In this document: positions 17,605-27,467 of the stretch, one piece after another | How the letters are laid out: each line of letters starts with the position of its first letter | Numbering within the stretch: the stretch's first letter is position 1 | Origin: Fimbriimonadaceae bacterium | GTDB taxonomy: Bacteria; Armatimonadota; Fimbriimonadia; Fimbriimonadales; Fimbriimonadaceae | DNA length: 64,000 nt | Direction: 5' to 3' | NCBI GenBank assembly: GCA_019454145.1 | Contig: CP075366.1 | Location: forward strand, 909,564 to 973,563 | Position numbers and translations under genes: made by a program | The notes under the pieces: generated by a model | The model's input: only the letters and a program-made list of their open reading frames with translations | Told to the model about the DNA's origin: nothing | Database searches by the model: none

Positions 17605-18497
17605 GCGAGACCACTCCCCTATCCCCCAAAATCCTGCTAATTGGCTCTCAGGGGATGCTGGGGAGCGACCTCCTCACCACACTGCTCAACCGGGGTTGGA
17701 ACGTCACCAGCCCGTGGCGCGAAGACTTGGACATCACAATTCCCGCCCATTTAGAAGCCATCCGTCGCCGCGATTGGTCGAGCCCAACCCACATCATCAA
17801 CTGCGCCGCCTACACCGCCGTGGACCAAGCCGAGCAAGAATCAATGGCCGCAATGCGGCTCAATGCGGTTGCTCCCGGAACGCTGGCCTGGGTCGCCCGA
17901 GAGATCGGAGCGCAACTCCTCCACATCTCCACCGATTTTGTGTTCGATGGTTTCGCTAGCACTCCGTACACCGAATCGAGTCCAACCAATCCGCTCGGCA
18001 CTTACGGAAAATCCAAGCTTCAGGGTGAACAAAACGTTTTCAAGGAAAACGATAAGTCCATTATTTTCCGAACTTCTTGGCTGTACGGGAGTAACGGCAA
18101 ATGCTTCCCGAGAACCATGATAGAGCATTACCTGAAAGGCACAAACCTCAAAGTCGTTAACGATCAAATTGGTTGCCCGACCAGCACGATTGACCTCAGC
18201 CAAACCATCGCTCAAGCGATCGAGCTCAATATCGCGCCTGGCATCTACCACGCAACCGGGCCGGATTCATGTACTTGGTATCAGTTCGCCGAGCTTGCGA
18301 TCAAAACCTACCGCGAAATGCACCAGCTGCCCTACGAGATAAATCTCGCGCCCTGCACTACGGCGGAGTACCCCACTCCCGCCCGCCGCCCTGCGTACAG
18401 CGTTCTTGATAACACCAAGATTCAGGCGGCTGGAGTCTCCGCCCACCGAGCGTTTTCCGAGAGTTTGTTAGAATTCATCGCGAAGACAGATTTCTAA
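17601..18497 (+). CDS. rfbD: dTDP-4-dehydrorhamnose reductase
   Basis: A 298-residue short-chain-dehydrogenase-type reductase of the RmlD family. The nucleotide-binding loop is GSQGMLGSDL, followed by NCAAYTAVDQAEQE, STDFVFDG and the catalytic YGKSK (Tyr-xxx-Lys). It catalyses the last step of dTDP-L-rhamnose synthesis, reducing the 4-keto sugar with NAD(P)H. Other rml genes are not in the window. It starts within the stop of the upstream membrane-protein gene. Confidence 0.88.
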   Translation: MSETTPLSPKILLIGSQGMLGSDLLTTLLNRGWNVTSPWREDLDITIPAHLEAIRRRDWSSPTHIINCAAYTAVDQAEQESMAAMRLNAVAPGTLAWVAREIGAQLLHISTDFVFDGFASTPYTESSPTNPLGTYGKSKLQGEQNVFKENDKSIIFRTSWLYGSNGKCFPRTMIEHYLKGTNLKVVNDQIGCPTSTIDLSQTIAQAIELNIAPGIYHATGPDSCTWYQFAELAIKTYREMHQLPYEINLAPCTTAEYPTPARRPAYSVLDNTKIQAAGVSAHRAFSESLLEFIAKTDF

Positions 18498-18560
18498 CAG
18501 TATCAAAATAATTATTGTCTTCCTCATAAATTCCTAACGCCTCCTCCCTAAAATCAAACT

Positions 18561-19448
18561 ATGATCCTGACGCTCACATTCCTCGCTCAGTCACAGTTGT
18601 TCAAAAACGAAGTGAAAATCGAAGTGATGGGGCAATACCGCTACATCAAGTCGAACGGTATTCCTGATCATGAAACCGGGCGATTCCCGAACCAGGGCAA
18701 CCCAAACTCCATCCGCCCGCAGATTTATGTTTTCAAAGTTCCGGTTGCTCCCAAGGAAAACGAACGAGCAACAGCTTTAGGACACCAAGATTTCGGAGTG
18801 AGCGTTCAAGGCGTTCCTTTCGATCCTCTAACCGCCGAATACTGGAACCGCGACCGCCAAGCCGGCTGGAACTACGAAGCGATCTTCCAAGGTCAAGGCA
18901 CGCTTGGTATTGATCAAGCCAATGCACATGTTCAACCAACTGGGGCATACCATTACCATTCGGTTCCACTCCCCCTGATCAAAGATAAATCCAAAATGAC
19001 GCTGATCGGCTGGGCCGCAGATGGCTTCCCTATGTACGGCCCCTACTGCCCTACTGACCCGATGAACCTGAGCAGTCCGATGAAGTCAATGAAGGGTTCT
19101 TATCAGCTTAAAACTGGAAACCGACCATCCAATCCTGGCCCGGGCGGAACTTACGATGGAAGGTTTGTTCAAGACTGGCAATACGTGAGTAAGTCTGGCG
19201 ATTTGGATGAATGCAACGGTCGGTTTGGCTTCACTCCGGAATTCCCTAAAGGCACTTACTACTATGTCGTGACGGAAAACTACCCGTGGATTCCTCGCTA
19301 CTACCGAGGCACACCTGATTCAAGCTTCGCCCGCCGTCCCGGTGGCCCGGGTGGTCGTCCGGGTGGCCCACCTCCACCAGGTGGTGGTGGCGAGGAAGAG
19401 GAGTTCAATCCCCACACACATTCTCATACTCACTCGCACACGCATTGA
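18561..19448 (+). CDS. YHYH-domain secreted protein with His-rich tail
   Basis: A 295-residue exported protein. The core carries the family marks AYHYHS and GWAADGFPMYGPYC. YHYH proteins are secreted and thought to bind metal, but no reaction is established. The last 35 residues are a Pro/Gly linker (RRPGGPGGRPGGPPPPG), an acidic patch and an alternating His tail (HTHSHTHSHTH), which could bind Zn, Ni or Cu. The N-terminal signal peptide is short (MILTLTFLAQSQ). The gene is followed by a strong hairpin. Confidence 0.8.
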   Translation: MILTLTFLAQSQLFKNEVKIEVMGQYRYIKSNGIPDHETGRFPNQGNPNSIRPQIYVFKVPVAPKENERATALGHQDFGVSVQGVPFDPLTAEYWNRDRQAGWNYEAIFQGQGTLGIDQANAHVQPTGAYHYHSVPLPLIKDKSKMTLIGWAADGFPMYGPYCPTDPMNLSSPMKSMKGSYQLKTGNRPSNPGPGGTYDGRFVQDWQYVSKSGDLDECNGRFGFTPEFPKGTYYYVVTENYPWIPRYYRGTPDSSFARRPGGPGGRPGGPPPPGGGGEEEEFNPHTHSHTHSHTH

Positions 19449-19469
19449 ACGAATTCCCCTTATGTCGAA

Positions 19470-19498
19470 CCCCTACCTTTGCTCAGCAAAGGTAGGGG
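19470..19498 (+). terminator. Strong hairpin after YHYH gene
   Basis: A perfect 13-bp stem (19470-19482 with 19486-19498) with a 3-nt loop, 22 bases after the stop. A weak T-containing tail follows. Its sequence resembles a second hairpin at 19573-19597, so it could also be a dispersed repeat. Confidence 0.65.
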
Positions 19499-19520
19499 GC
19501 ACTATTATTTAAACGATATT

Positions 19521-19553
19521 CCCTCCCCAAGTCTGGGGAGGGTTAGGGAGGGG
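19521..19553. repeat. Solo palindrome-plus-tail repeat
   Basis: CCCTCCCC / AAGTCT / GGGGAGGG is a perfect 8-bp stem-loop, followed by TTA and then GGGAGGGG. The same order (palindrome, 3-base spacer, G-rich tail) bounds the DUF559 gene at 35333-35824. Here it stands alone between convergent genes. Confidence 0.6.
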
Positions 19554-19572
19554 TTGAACAAACAGTCAAATA

Positions 19573-19597
19573 CCTACCATTGCCGAGCAATAGTAGG
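19573..19597 (-). terminator. Imperfect hairpin before hydrolase gene end
   Basis: CCTACCATTGC pairs with GCAATAGTAGG apart from one mismatch. It lies just downstream of the minus-strand hydrolase gene and looks like a diverged copy of the hairpin at 19470. Confidence 0.45.
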
Positions 19598-19606
19598 GGC
19601 ACTTAA

Positions 19607-20371
19607 CTAGCCAGCAAAAATCTCTTTCAAAAAGTTCTGCAACTCCGCCCAGCTTCGACGATCCGCATCTTCGTTATATGCCGCACCACGAGATGGATCA
19701 TTACCCGCGTCTTTCTGAGTAAACGCGTGAACAGCGCTGCCGTAGCTCACCATGTGCCAGTCCACCTTTCCGGCACGCATTTCATCCATGAACCCGGCGA
19801 CCTGAGCAGGCGGAACAGAAGGATCATCTGCACCGTGGCAGACCAGAACCTTAGCTTTGATGTTGCTGGCTTCTGAGGCCTTGCCCCCATCTAAGCCACC
19901 GTGGAAGCTCACAGCTCCAAGAATGTCGGCTCCTGAGCGCGCCAGTTCAAGCGCACCGGTTCCGCCAAAGCAATAACCGATAACAGCGACTTTACTGCCG
20001 TCCACACCCGGAACTGCGCGAGCCGCTTTCAGGCCAGCCAGCAATCGTGAGCGATACAACTCCCGATCTCCTTTGTATTTGCCGGCGAATTGGCCGCGTT
20101 CTGCGCCAGTTGGACGATTGCCCTTGCCATAGATATCGACGGCGAAAGCAGCGTAGCCGAGACTCGCCAGCATATCTGCCCGCATTTTTTCGTAATCAGT
20201 TAATCCGCCCCACTGGTGAACGATTAACACAAGCGGATTCACTCGGTCGTTCATCGGCTTAACCACATAGCCTTGACAAGCAAAGTCGCCATCTTTGTAG
20301 TCAATGTCCATGCCTTTAGCTTGCGTGTTTCCCATTCCTAAAACCATTCCCGCGACAAGTGAGGTCAGCAT
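19607..20371 (-). CDS. Dienelactone hydrolase family protein, exported
   Basis: A 254-residue alpha/beta hydrolase. GYCFGGTGAL holds the nucleophilic Cys in the dienelactone-hydrolase elbow, GADDPSVP the acid and GSAVHAFTQ the His. The signal-like N-terminus (LTSLVAGMVLGMGNTQAKG) suggests export. The family hydrolyses dienelactones and related esters; the true substrate is unknown. It diverges from ctlX with a short shared promoter region. Confidence 0.85.
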   Translation of the reverse strand: MLTSLVAGMVLGMGNTQAKGMDIDYKDGDFACQGYVVKPMNDRVNPLVLIVHQWGGLTDYEKMRADMLASLGYAAFAVDIYGKGNRPTGAERGQFAGKYKGDRELYRSRLLAGLKAARAVPGVDGSKVAVIGYCFGGTGALELARSGADILGAVSFHGGLDGGKASEASNIKAKVLVCHGADDPSVPPAQVAGFMDEMRAGKVDWHMVSYGSAVHAFTQKDAGNDPSRGAAYNEDADRRSWAELQNFLKEIFAG

Positions 20372-20436
20372 ATCGAAATTCTACGGCCTAACCGCTTTAG
20401 CTGTCGCTGAAACAGATTAAACTTCACAAAATTCTC

Positions 20437-21333
20437 ATGTCACAGCAGACCACTAACTCTATTCTCATGATCCGCCCGGTGGTTGCCATGCCGAACCCTC
20501 AAACTTTGGAAACAAATGCCTTCCAAACCTCCGTAACACCTCGTCATGCTTTACCAGCGATCCAACGCGAATTCGACGGTGCAGTAGAACAATTACGAAA
20601 CCACGGAATCGAAGTAACGGTAATCCTAGATTCACCCTGGCCGGAAACTCCCGACGCCATGTTCCCGAACAACTGGTTCAGCACCACATCTAATGGGCGG
20701 CACTATCTTTATCCGATGTTGGCGGAAAATCGGCGAACCGAACGAAAGCCTAATCTCCTAGAATTCCTAACTTCAAATTATCCAGAGCTAATTAATCTCA
20801 CAACATTCGAGGAAAGAGGGCTATTTTTGGAGGGAACCGGAAGCATGGTTCTTGATCATCTTCATCAGATTGCTTACGCAGCCATTTCTCCGCGAACATC
20901 GCCCGAGGTGCTAGAAGCCTGGGCTCAACATTCAGGATATGAAATCCGCAGTTTTGAAGCGGTTGACTCAAAAGGCAAAGCAATCTATCACACAAACGTG
21001 ATGCTTTCCATTGGAACCAAATTTGTCGCCATTGTCAGTGAATCAATTCCAAATGAACAAATAAGAAAAGAACTACTTGATGAGCTTTCGGCTAATCGCG
21101 AACTTATCGAACTCAGTTACGGACAAATGGGTTCTTTCTGCGCGAACATTCTGGAATTACAAAGCTATGACGGTACGCCTAAAATTGTTCTTAGCGTCAC
21201 GGCACTGGAAAAGCTAAATCAGATTCAAAAACAAAAACTGGAAGAATTTGGAGAGCTAATTCCAGTTGAAGTCTTCCTGATCGAGGTTATTGGAGGCGGC
21301 GGAATCAGATGCATGATCGCGGAGTTGTTTTAA
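20437..21333 (+). CDS. ctlX: CtlX-type citrulline hydrolase (arginine deiminase superfamily)
   Basis: A 298-residue pentein-fold enzyme. PDAMFPNNWFS is the substrate-binding block, YHTNVMLSIG holds the catalytic His, and GGGGIRCMIAEL near the C-terminus holds the catalytic Cys. This pattern matches CtlX, which breaks down citrulline to ornithine, carbon dioxide and ammonia, rather than arginine deiminase itself. No other arginine-pathway gene is nearby. It is probably cytoplasmic and ends at a shared terminator. Confidence 0.85.
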   Translation: MSQQTTNSILMIRPVVAMPNPQTLETNAFQTSVTPRHALPAIQREFDGAVEQLRNHGIEVTVILDSPWPETPDAMFPNNWFSTTSNGRHYLYPMLAENRRTERKPNLLEFLTSNYPELINLTTFEERGLFLEGTGSMVLDHLHQIAYAAISPRTSPEVLEAWAQHSGYEIRSFEAVDSKGKAIYHTNVMLSIGTKFVAIVSESIPNEQIRKELLDELSANRELIELSYGQMGSFCANILELQSYDGTPKIVLSVTALEKLNQIQKQKLEEFGELIPVEVFLIEVIGGGGIRCMIAELF

Positions 21334-21341
21334 AGTGAAAA

Positions 21342-21365
21342 GCCCACCGGACAGTTCCGGCGGGC
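21342..21365 (-). terminator. Intrinsic terminator
   Basis: GCCC-A-CCGGA pairs with TCCGG-C-GGGC and is followed on the minus strand by TTTTCACTTT. It ends the PEP-CTERM gene at 21387 and may stop ctlX from the other side. Confidence 0.75.
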
Positions 21366-21386
21366 GAATTGCGAACGATAAAAATC

Positions 21387-22058
21387 TTAGGATGCTTTGC
21401 GGCGACGACGCAAGCCTGCTGTTACCAACCCAATCCCAACTAAGCTCATTGTCGCCGGTTCAGGAACAGTTTCGATCGTAGCCGTAAGCGGGGTCGAATC
21501 AAACTGATAGGCTCCCGCCGGTCCAAGAACGAATTGCACCAAGTCTCCGGAATTGGTCGCAATGTTAAAATCAAAGGCTTCTGCTACTGGTGATGACAAG
21601 CGTGACCACAAGGTGACGCCGTTGAGTTGAATGAAAATGTCGGTCAATCCAATATCACCCACGCCCCATTCTCCAGAAATCCGAAGGGTTCCACCATTTT
21701 GCACCGCATATTGAGCGACCGAATACTGTCCGCCGGGGCCAGAATGCATCCCAAAACTTCCGGGTGCGATGTTGTTCGTTGAACTGCTACCTGTATTCTT
21801 AAATACAGATGGCGTTCCATCTCCACTCAGACCGGGTGTATGCCAGACAAGAAATCCACCCGCATCGGCGATCGTTGTCGTGTATAGATTTGTTGGGTCG
21901 GCCAATGCGTTGCGGTAACCGTATGACCACGATCCGTTGGGATTCCCATTGGTGATACTGAAGTCTGCAGAAACATCGGCAAACTCCGCCTTTGCAAATC
22001 CAGAAGCCAGCACAAGCGCACCAAACGCAAGGGCTCCAAAAAAATGATTGATTTTCAA
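21387..22058 (-). CDS. PEP-CTERM surface protein
   Basis: A 223-residue protein from a TTG at 22058, chosen because AAAGGAG sits seven bases before it; the frame is open to 22103. A signal peptide ends near GFAKAEF. The C-terminus is a complete PEP-CTERM tail: VPEPATMSLVG, hydrophobic helix, then LRRRRKAS. Such proteins are cut and anchored or released by exosortase, which is not in the window. The middle is beta-sandwich-like and of unknown function. Confidence 0.85.
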   Translation of the reverse strand: MKINHFFGALAFGALVLASGFAKAEFADVSADFSITNGNPNGSWSYGYRNALADPTNLYTTTIADAGGFLVWHTPGLSGDGTPSVFKNTGSSSTNNIAPGSFGMHSGPGGQYSVAQYAVQNGGTLRISGEWGVGDIGLTDIFIQLNGVTLWSRLSSPVAEAFDFNIATNSGDLVQFVLGPAGAYQFDSTPLTATIETVPEPATMSLVGIGLVTAGLRRRRKAS

Positions 22059-22206
22059 GTCTTCTCCTTTAATTGTCACACGATCTCTCAGTAGAAACCG
22101 CACTCACCAACTACTATTTCTTTGTTGCCGTTTGCAAAACGTTAGCAATGGTCATCAGCAAGCGCCTTTTAGGTTGGAATTCTCGAATACAGTATTTTTA
22201 GCAGGG

Positions 22207-23991
22207 TCAGGCTATGGCTTCCAGTTCCCGAATTCGCTTCAAAACAAAAACTGGGTCAAATAATGTGTCTTCGGCTAAATTTGAAAAACCCTTCGCTCTT
22301 TGTTTTTCTAGTATGGGAAGAGCAATGCGTAAATTACTAATAGCTTGCGGATATCTTTGGCCGCGAGTCTCGATCTGAGCCAAAACAACGCGGTTTAGAG
22401 CATCTTCAAAATCCCATTCATGCGCTCCTGAAATGGAAATAGCCCGACCACATTGATCAGATGCTGAGTGAAGGTCTCCAAGGGCAAGATATGCTTTTGC
22501 AAGGCAACGATAGCTTGTTGACCTGCCCAATCGTTCTCCTGTTTGTCTGCGTGCTCCTTCGCCCTTCTTCAGCCATTCGATTCCCATGGCGACTTTGCCT
22601 TTTCTAACTAACAGTTCGCCTAAGTAAGTGGCGAGGATTGCAAAAGTAGCAGAAGCCTCTGTGGTACTGACAATTTCGATTCCCTGTGTGTAATCAGATT
22701 CAGCTTTGGCAAGATCGTTTTCTGCTTCATGGCAACGGCCCCGCGATCCATGGTAGTGGGCTAACAGAATGGAGAGCCCAAATCGAGAGCATATTTCGAT
22801 AGATTCACTAAACGCTAAAATGGCTTCTTGGATGTTTCCTAACCTAAACTCGCAACTTCCCACCAAACCCTTTGCTCTGGCATAGGCACCTAATGAATCA
22901 AGTTCGCGGCTAATCTTCGCCGCTCGTTCAGCAAAAGCCCGTCCTGTTTCAAGATCATTGCTATTGTATTCGCTGACACCGCAAATCAAGCTAAATTCAA
23001 GCTGCTGTGACAAAGTGAGTTTTCGTTGCTGAAGTTGGCTTATTAGTTCATTTGCATGTTCTTTTTCGTGCCGGAATACACGCACCCTTAACTCACAAAG
23101 GGCCGCGGAATTTCTTTGACTAGGGACGGCGAGACGAGCAAACTCCTTTGCAGACTCCAAGGCAGAATCAATGTCCCCTCCTTCAACGGCAAATCTAGCT
23201 TTCCAGCCGTAAAGTTCTGCTAGATCACGCTGGTTGATCCCTTTTAGTGTCAGCAAATCTTCAATCCGTGCCCGGGCATTGAGTATTCTTCCTCCCATAA
23301 GCCAGAGCGGACACGAACCTAAAACAGAGGCCACCTTTTCTTCGATTCCCACAGCCCCAAATATCTGCGCCGGACTCTTGAGGCGTTTGGGCGATTGTAA
23401 TCCTACTTTAATGTAAATATCTTCACCAAGTTCTAAACCAAGTTCGGCTCTAATTCGCGTGGCGTATTCTTCTAATTCAGCCGCCGCTTTTGCAGGTTCG
23501 TCTTTTTCCATCCAGAGACTAGCAATGAGCAACCGTGGCTCTTGGCGGAGAGGGTCTTGGCGTTTGAGTCGTTGCGCAAGAATAAGATCGCTTGATTGCT
23601 TTGCTTTCTCCAAGTTCTCTTCGAACCATCGTTCTTCAAACTCATGGCGCACAATATCAGCCCATTCCGCTTCAATTCCGGATAGTAGGTTCTCGGGTAA
23701 TCCGGCATCAAAATCTACCTGGGCATCCGTAACCTGAATAGAGTCCATGTCGATTCGTATCAAACCTGGTGCTGCCTGGTTGATGTATGTCAGGCTTAGG
23801 CGCAAATTGGCTAACTGCCGTTCTGTCTCGTGTTCAGGCCATAGCAGTCGGCCCGCTATTTTGCGCGTTACCAGACCTCGAAACACTAATAATAAAATCA
23901 GCTCTAACGCTTTTCCGCTCCGGAACTTGATCGGCCCTCCTCCCTCATTCAGAACTTGGGGTGATCCAAACGGTTTAATGTGATAGGTCAT
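22207..23991 (-). CDS. BTAD/TPR transcriptional regulator (SARP-like)
   Basis: A 594-residue protein. The N-terminus (about 1-75) fits a winged-helix OmpR/SARP-type DNA-binding domain (FRSGKALELILLLVFRG, then LWPEHETERQLANLRLSL). Residues 80-210 match the bacterial transcription activation (BTAD) helices. The remainder is TPR repeats (for example GSCEFRLGNIQEAILAFSES). This layout is that of SARP/LAL-like regulators that sense signals through TPRs. It sits between two PEP-CTERM genes and may regulate them. Confidence 0.75.
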   Translation of the reverse strand: MTYHIKPFGSPQVLNEGGGPIKFRSGKALELILLLVFRGLVTRKIAGRLLWPEHETERQLANLRLSLTYINQAAPGLIRIDMDSIQVTDAQVDFDAGLPENLLSGIEAEWADIVRHEFEERWFEENLEKAKQSSDLILAQRLKRQDPLRQEPRLLIASLWMEKDEPAKAAAELEEYATRIRAELGLELGEDIYIKVGLQSPKRLKSPAQIFGAVGIEEKVASVLGSCPLWLMGGRILNARARIEDLLTLKGINQRDLAELYGWKARFAVEGGDIDSALESAKEFARLAVPSQRNSAALCELRVRVFRHEKEHANELISQLQQRKLTLSQQLEFSLICGVSEYNSNDLETGRAFAERAAKISRELDSLGAYARAKGLVGSCEFRLGNIQEAILAFSESIEICSRFGLSILLAHYHGSRGRCHEAENDLAKAESDYTQGIEIVSTTEASATFAILATYLGELLVRKGKVAMGIEWLKKGEGARRQTGERLGRSTSYRCLAKAYLALGDLHSASDQCGRAISISGAHEWDFEDALNRVVLAQIETRGQRYPQAISNLRIALPILEKQRAKGFSNLAEDTLFDPVFVLKRIRELEAIA

Positions 23992-24109
23992 ACTACTGAG
24001 TCATTTTTTGCGTGCAGCATAGGTGACTTTTTACTTGTTCGCGAACAGAACCTGCAGTTCTATACCTTTAACCACTGCAGTAGGAGAAAATTCCAGGCGC
24101 TTCCACTTA

Positions 24110-24811
24110 CTATGATCTGCGTTTACGACGAAGAGCGGCAATTCCAAGACCAATCCCAACTAGGCTCATTGTTGCTGGCTCAGGCACCGCTTCTCTAGCA
24201 AACTGACTTCCACGAATCGTACTGATTTGACTAGCAGTGAGAAAGTCTAAACCAAGCCCATCTGGGGCAACATCGCCAAGACTTTGAGGAATGCTGCGAA
24301 CCCCACCCGATGCCATTAAGTTCTTGGATGTGTTTGAGCCAGTGTAGTGCGGCAAGCCAAGAACATGACCGAGTTCATGAGAAAACGTATCAACTCTCCC
24401 CAGTGCTGAGTAACCAGCAATATTGGAAGTGTCCATCACCATGTATGGCTGATCCAAAAATGCGAAACCATACACGCTGGTATTAGTAACATTATCAACG
24501 AACCATGCATTTACTACTAGCGGATCAGCGTTTTGGCCATTCCCAGGAGCATGCACAAGGGCTGAGGCATTGTTGTTATTGAACTGGTTGTAAGTTGTCT
24601 TGTTCAAAATATTAGGAGCTAAAAAGTTGAGGACAATATCTGCCTGCGCATAAATCTTCGCTGCGTAATCCGTGTAAGCCAAGAAAGGCGATTGGTTTGA
24701 GCCGTTGTTTTCGGCACACAAGATAGGCTGAATAGTGACCTGTAACGTTGCTGCTTGAGCAACCGAGGATAGTGCAACTACTGCAAAAGCTACAGCAAAA
24801 TGAAGTTTCAT
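24110..24811 (-). CDS. PEP-CTERM zinc metalloprotease
   Basis: A 233-residue exported protein with a signal peptide (about 1-20) and a metzincin-type active site HELGHVLGLPH near residue 147, where three His bind zinc and Glu is catalytic. The later NLMASGG could be the Met-turn. The C-terminus is VPEPATMSLVG, a hydrophobic helix and RRKRRS, a PEP-CTERM anchor. It is probably a cell-surface protease. Substrate unknown. Confidence 0.85.
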   Translation of the reverse strand: MKLHFAVAFAVVALSSVAQAATLQVTIQPILCAENNGSNQSPFLAYTDYAAKIYAQADIVLNFLAPNILNKTTYNQFNNNNASALVHAPGNGQNADPLVVNAWFVDNVTNTSVYGFAFLDQPYMVMDTSNIAGYSALGRVDTFSHELGHVLGLPHYTGSNTSKNLMASGGVRSIPQSLGDVAPDGLGLDFLTASQISTIRGSQFAREAVPEPATMSLVGIGLGIAALRRKRRS

Positions 24812-24920
24812 GTGTCCTTTCCAAAAGGATCACTCCAACTGGAAGTGACCAACCTAGAGAGAATAACATTTATTTTAACTAGAAAACCATAGGCGAAAGA
24901 ATCCTAGCAATTTTACAAAA

Positions 24921-24951
24921 AATAGTCGGCTTGCTTGGCAAGCCGACTATT
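24921..24951 (-). terminator. clpC terminator
   Basis: A perfect 14-bp stem (24921-24934 with 24938-24951) followed on the minus strand by TTTTTTG, 11 bases after the clpC stop. Confidence 0.85.
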
Positions 24952-24962
24952 TAGATTCAAGT

Positions 24963-27467
24963 TCAGTTTGTGACCAGTTCTTCTTCTTTGTCCCCTGGAG
25001 GAGGTGCATCGCTCTTGCGGAAGATAACGTTGCCGTCTTCATCCACGTCGGCGATGATGTGATCACCTTCGCCGAAGGTGTTCATCAGAAGTTGCTCGCT
25101 GAGAGGATCTTCGATGAACCGTTGAACTGCTCGTCGCAGAGGCCGTGCACCAAGGTTAGGATCGTAACCCTTTTCGGTTAGCAAGGTCTTCACTGCTTCG
25201 CTTAGTTCAATTGTGATGCCAAGTTCTGCGGCTGACTTGTTGACCCGCGAGAGGTAGATGTCAGCAATCTGAAGAATCTCGTCCTTCTTGAGGTGGTGAA
25301 ACACGATGACTTCATCGATCCGGTTGAGGAACTCGGGCCGGAACGACTTCTTCATTTCGTCCAGCATCTTGTTCTTCATTGCCTCATAGGTGCGAGGATC
25401 GTTGATGTCTTGCTTTGCATCGCGGAATCCAAGTCCTTTTTCGAGTTCGATCGGCTTGACCCCAACGTTTGAGGTCATGATGATGATCGTGTTTCGGAAG
25501 TCAACCACTCGACCTTGTGAGTCGGTGAGGTGACCATCTTCCATTACTTGAAGCAGGATGTTAAAGACTTCTGGGTGAGCTTTTTCGATTTCATCCAACA
25601 ACACGACGCAGTAAGGATTCCTTCGAACTTGCTCGGTGAGTTGTCCGCCTTCATCGTAACCAACGTATCCTGGAGGGGCACCAACCAAACGGCTAACCGA
25701 GAACCGTTCCATGTACTCAGACATATCAATTCGGACAATTGAAGTGTCTTTTTCGTACAGGTATTCAGCCAAGGTTTTTGCGAGTTCAGTCTTACCGACC
25801 CCAGTTGGGCCAAGGAATACGAAACTGGCAGTTGGGCGTTTCGGATCTTTTAGTCCGCTGCGTGATCGCCGGATAGCCCTAGCAACTGCGGTGACAGCTT
25901 CTTCTTGCCCAATGATTCGAGCATGAAGATCGTCTTCCATCCGCAATAACTTTTGAGATTCCGCTTCAACCAGTCTGGTAACAGGGATTCCTGTCCAGCT
26001 TTGAACGATGCCAGCGATTTCTGTTTCGCCTACTCGTGCATGAGGCTTATCTTCATCTCGCCATGCTTCTTCACGCGAGTTGATCGAATTGCTCAGTTCT
26101 TCAAATTCTTTATCTTTTGCCTCGATTTCATCTTCGGTGCTATGTCGGCGGAGATGCTCAAGTTCTGCTCGCATCTTGGCGAGTTTTTGCTTGTCGGCGC
26201 GGACATCAGCCGGAGGCAAACTTTGTTGCAGACGAACCCTTGACGCAGCTTCATCAATCAAGTCAATCGCTTTATCCGGCAGAGTTCTGTCGGTGATATA
26301 GCGCATTGAAAGTTGAACAGCGGCGAGCAGAGCTTCGTCTGTGATTTCAACATCGTGGTGAGCTTCGTATCGCTCTCGCAATCCTTTCAAGATTTCGACT
26401 GCTTCCTCTTCGTTCGGCTCCCGAACTTTCACTGATTGGAATCGTCGCTCAAGTGCCGCATCCTTTTCTATGTATTTGCGGAACTCGTCTTGAGTGGTTG
26501 CACCAATGCACTGCAACTCGCCTCTTGCGAGCGCGGGTTTCATAATGTTAGAAGCATCAATCGCGCCTTCTGCGGCCCCGGCTCCGACGAGTGTGTGCAG
26601 TTCATCAATAAAGAGGATGACTTGACCGTCCGACTTTCGGACTTCCTCCATCACCTTCTTCATTCGTTCTTCAAATTCACCACGGTACTTGGTACCGGCA
26701 ACCAAACCAGCCATGTCGAGGGCAATCAAACGTTTGCCGAGCATGATTTCAGGGATATCGCCGCTGACAATCCGCAGAGCAAGGCCTTCCGCAATCGCGG
26801 TTTTACCGACGCCTGGGTCACCGATCAGACAAGGATTGTTCTTAGTTTTTCGCGCCAAAATCTGCATGACGCGTTCAATCTCTTGTTGTCGGCCCACAAC
26901 TGGGTCGAGCTTGCCATCTCGGGCTAATTCAGTTAAATCTCGTCCAAATTCATCCAATGTCGGGCTCTTTGCCGCATTGCCGGATGTTGTGGATTGAGAT
27001 TTGCCACCTTTTTCGGTGGACTTCGTTTGAACTTCGTTATCTTGGAGCGACATCACCTCGCGACGTGCTCTATCGAGTTCTACACCAAGGCGAGCAAGCA
27101 CTCTGCCTGCCAGCCCATCACCTTCTCGAATCAATCCGAGTAAGAGGTGTTCGGTACCAATATAGTTGTTGTTGAGGTTTCGCGCTTCATCATACGCAAG
27201 ATCAATGACTCGCTTCGCGCGTGGCGTAAGAGTCATGTCTTGACTTGGTCGCGATTCCCCACGGGGCAACTGCTTTTCCACTTCAGCCCGGATTTTTCCA
27301 AGGCCAACGCCGAGCTTTTCTAACACTCGTGCGGCAACACTATCGCTTTCGCGCACCAAGCCGAGCAACAGGTGTTCGGTCGAGACGTATCCCTCTCCAA
27401 ACTTCTGCGCTTCCTCTTGTGCGAAGAAAACAACTTTCCTCGCTCGCTCAGTAAATCTTTGCCACAT
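24963..27467 (-). CDS. clpC: ATP-dependent Clp protease ATP-binding subunit ClpC
   Basis: An 834-residue HSP100 unfoldase. Two N-terminal Clp repeats (about 1-145) are followed by AAA+ module 1 ([10 protein letters not shown] near 215, [13 protein letters not shown]), a middle coiled coil and AAA+ module 2 ([13 protein letters not shown] near 552, [27 protein letters not shown]). It unfolds proteins for ClpP. The acidic C-terminal tail is extended. It starts with AGGAG about 15 bases upstream and ends at a strong terminator, so it is monocistronic. Confidence 0.97.
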   Translation of the reverse strand: MWQRFTERARKVVFFAQEEAQKFGEGYVSTEHLLLGLVRESDSVAARVLEKLGVGLGKIRAEVEKQLPRGESRPSQDMTLTPRAKRVIDLAYDEARNLNNNYIGTEHLLLGLIREGDGLAGRVLARLGVELDRARREVMSLQDNEVQTKSTEKGGKSQSTTSGNAAKSPTLDEFGRDLTELARDGKLDPVVGRQQEIERVMQILARKTKNNPCLIGDPGVGKTAIAEGLALRIVSGDIPEIMLGKRLIALDMAGLVAGTKYRGEFEERMKKVMEEVRKSDGQVILFIDELHTLVGAGAAEGAIDASNIMKPALARGELQCIGATTQDEFRKYIEKDAALERRFQSVKVREPNEEEAVEILKGLRERYEAHHDVEITDEALLAAVQLSMRYITDRTLPDKAIDLIDEAASRVRLQQSLPPADVRADKQKLAKMRAELEHLRRHSTEDEIEAKDKEFEELSNSINSREEAWRDEDKPHARVGETEIAGIVQSWTGIPVTRLVEAESQKLLRMEDDLHARIIGQEEAVTAVARAIRRSRSGLKDPKRPTASFVFLGPTGVGKTELAKTLAEYLYEKDTSIVRIDMSEYMERFSVSRLVGAPPGYVGYDEGGQLTEQVRRNPYCVVLLDEIEKAHPEVFNILLQVMEDGHLTDSQGRVVDFRNTIIIMTSNVGVKPIELEKGLGFRDAKQDINDPRTYEAMKNKMLDEMKKSFRPEFLNRIDEVIVFHHLKKDEILQIADIYLSRVNKSAAELGITIELSEAVKTLLTEKGYDPNLGARPLRRAVQRFIEDPLSEQLLMNTFGEGDHIIADVDEDGNVIFRKSDAPPPGDKEEELVTN

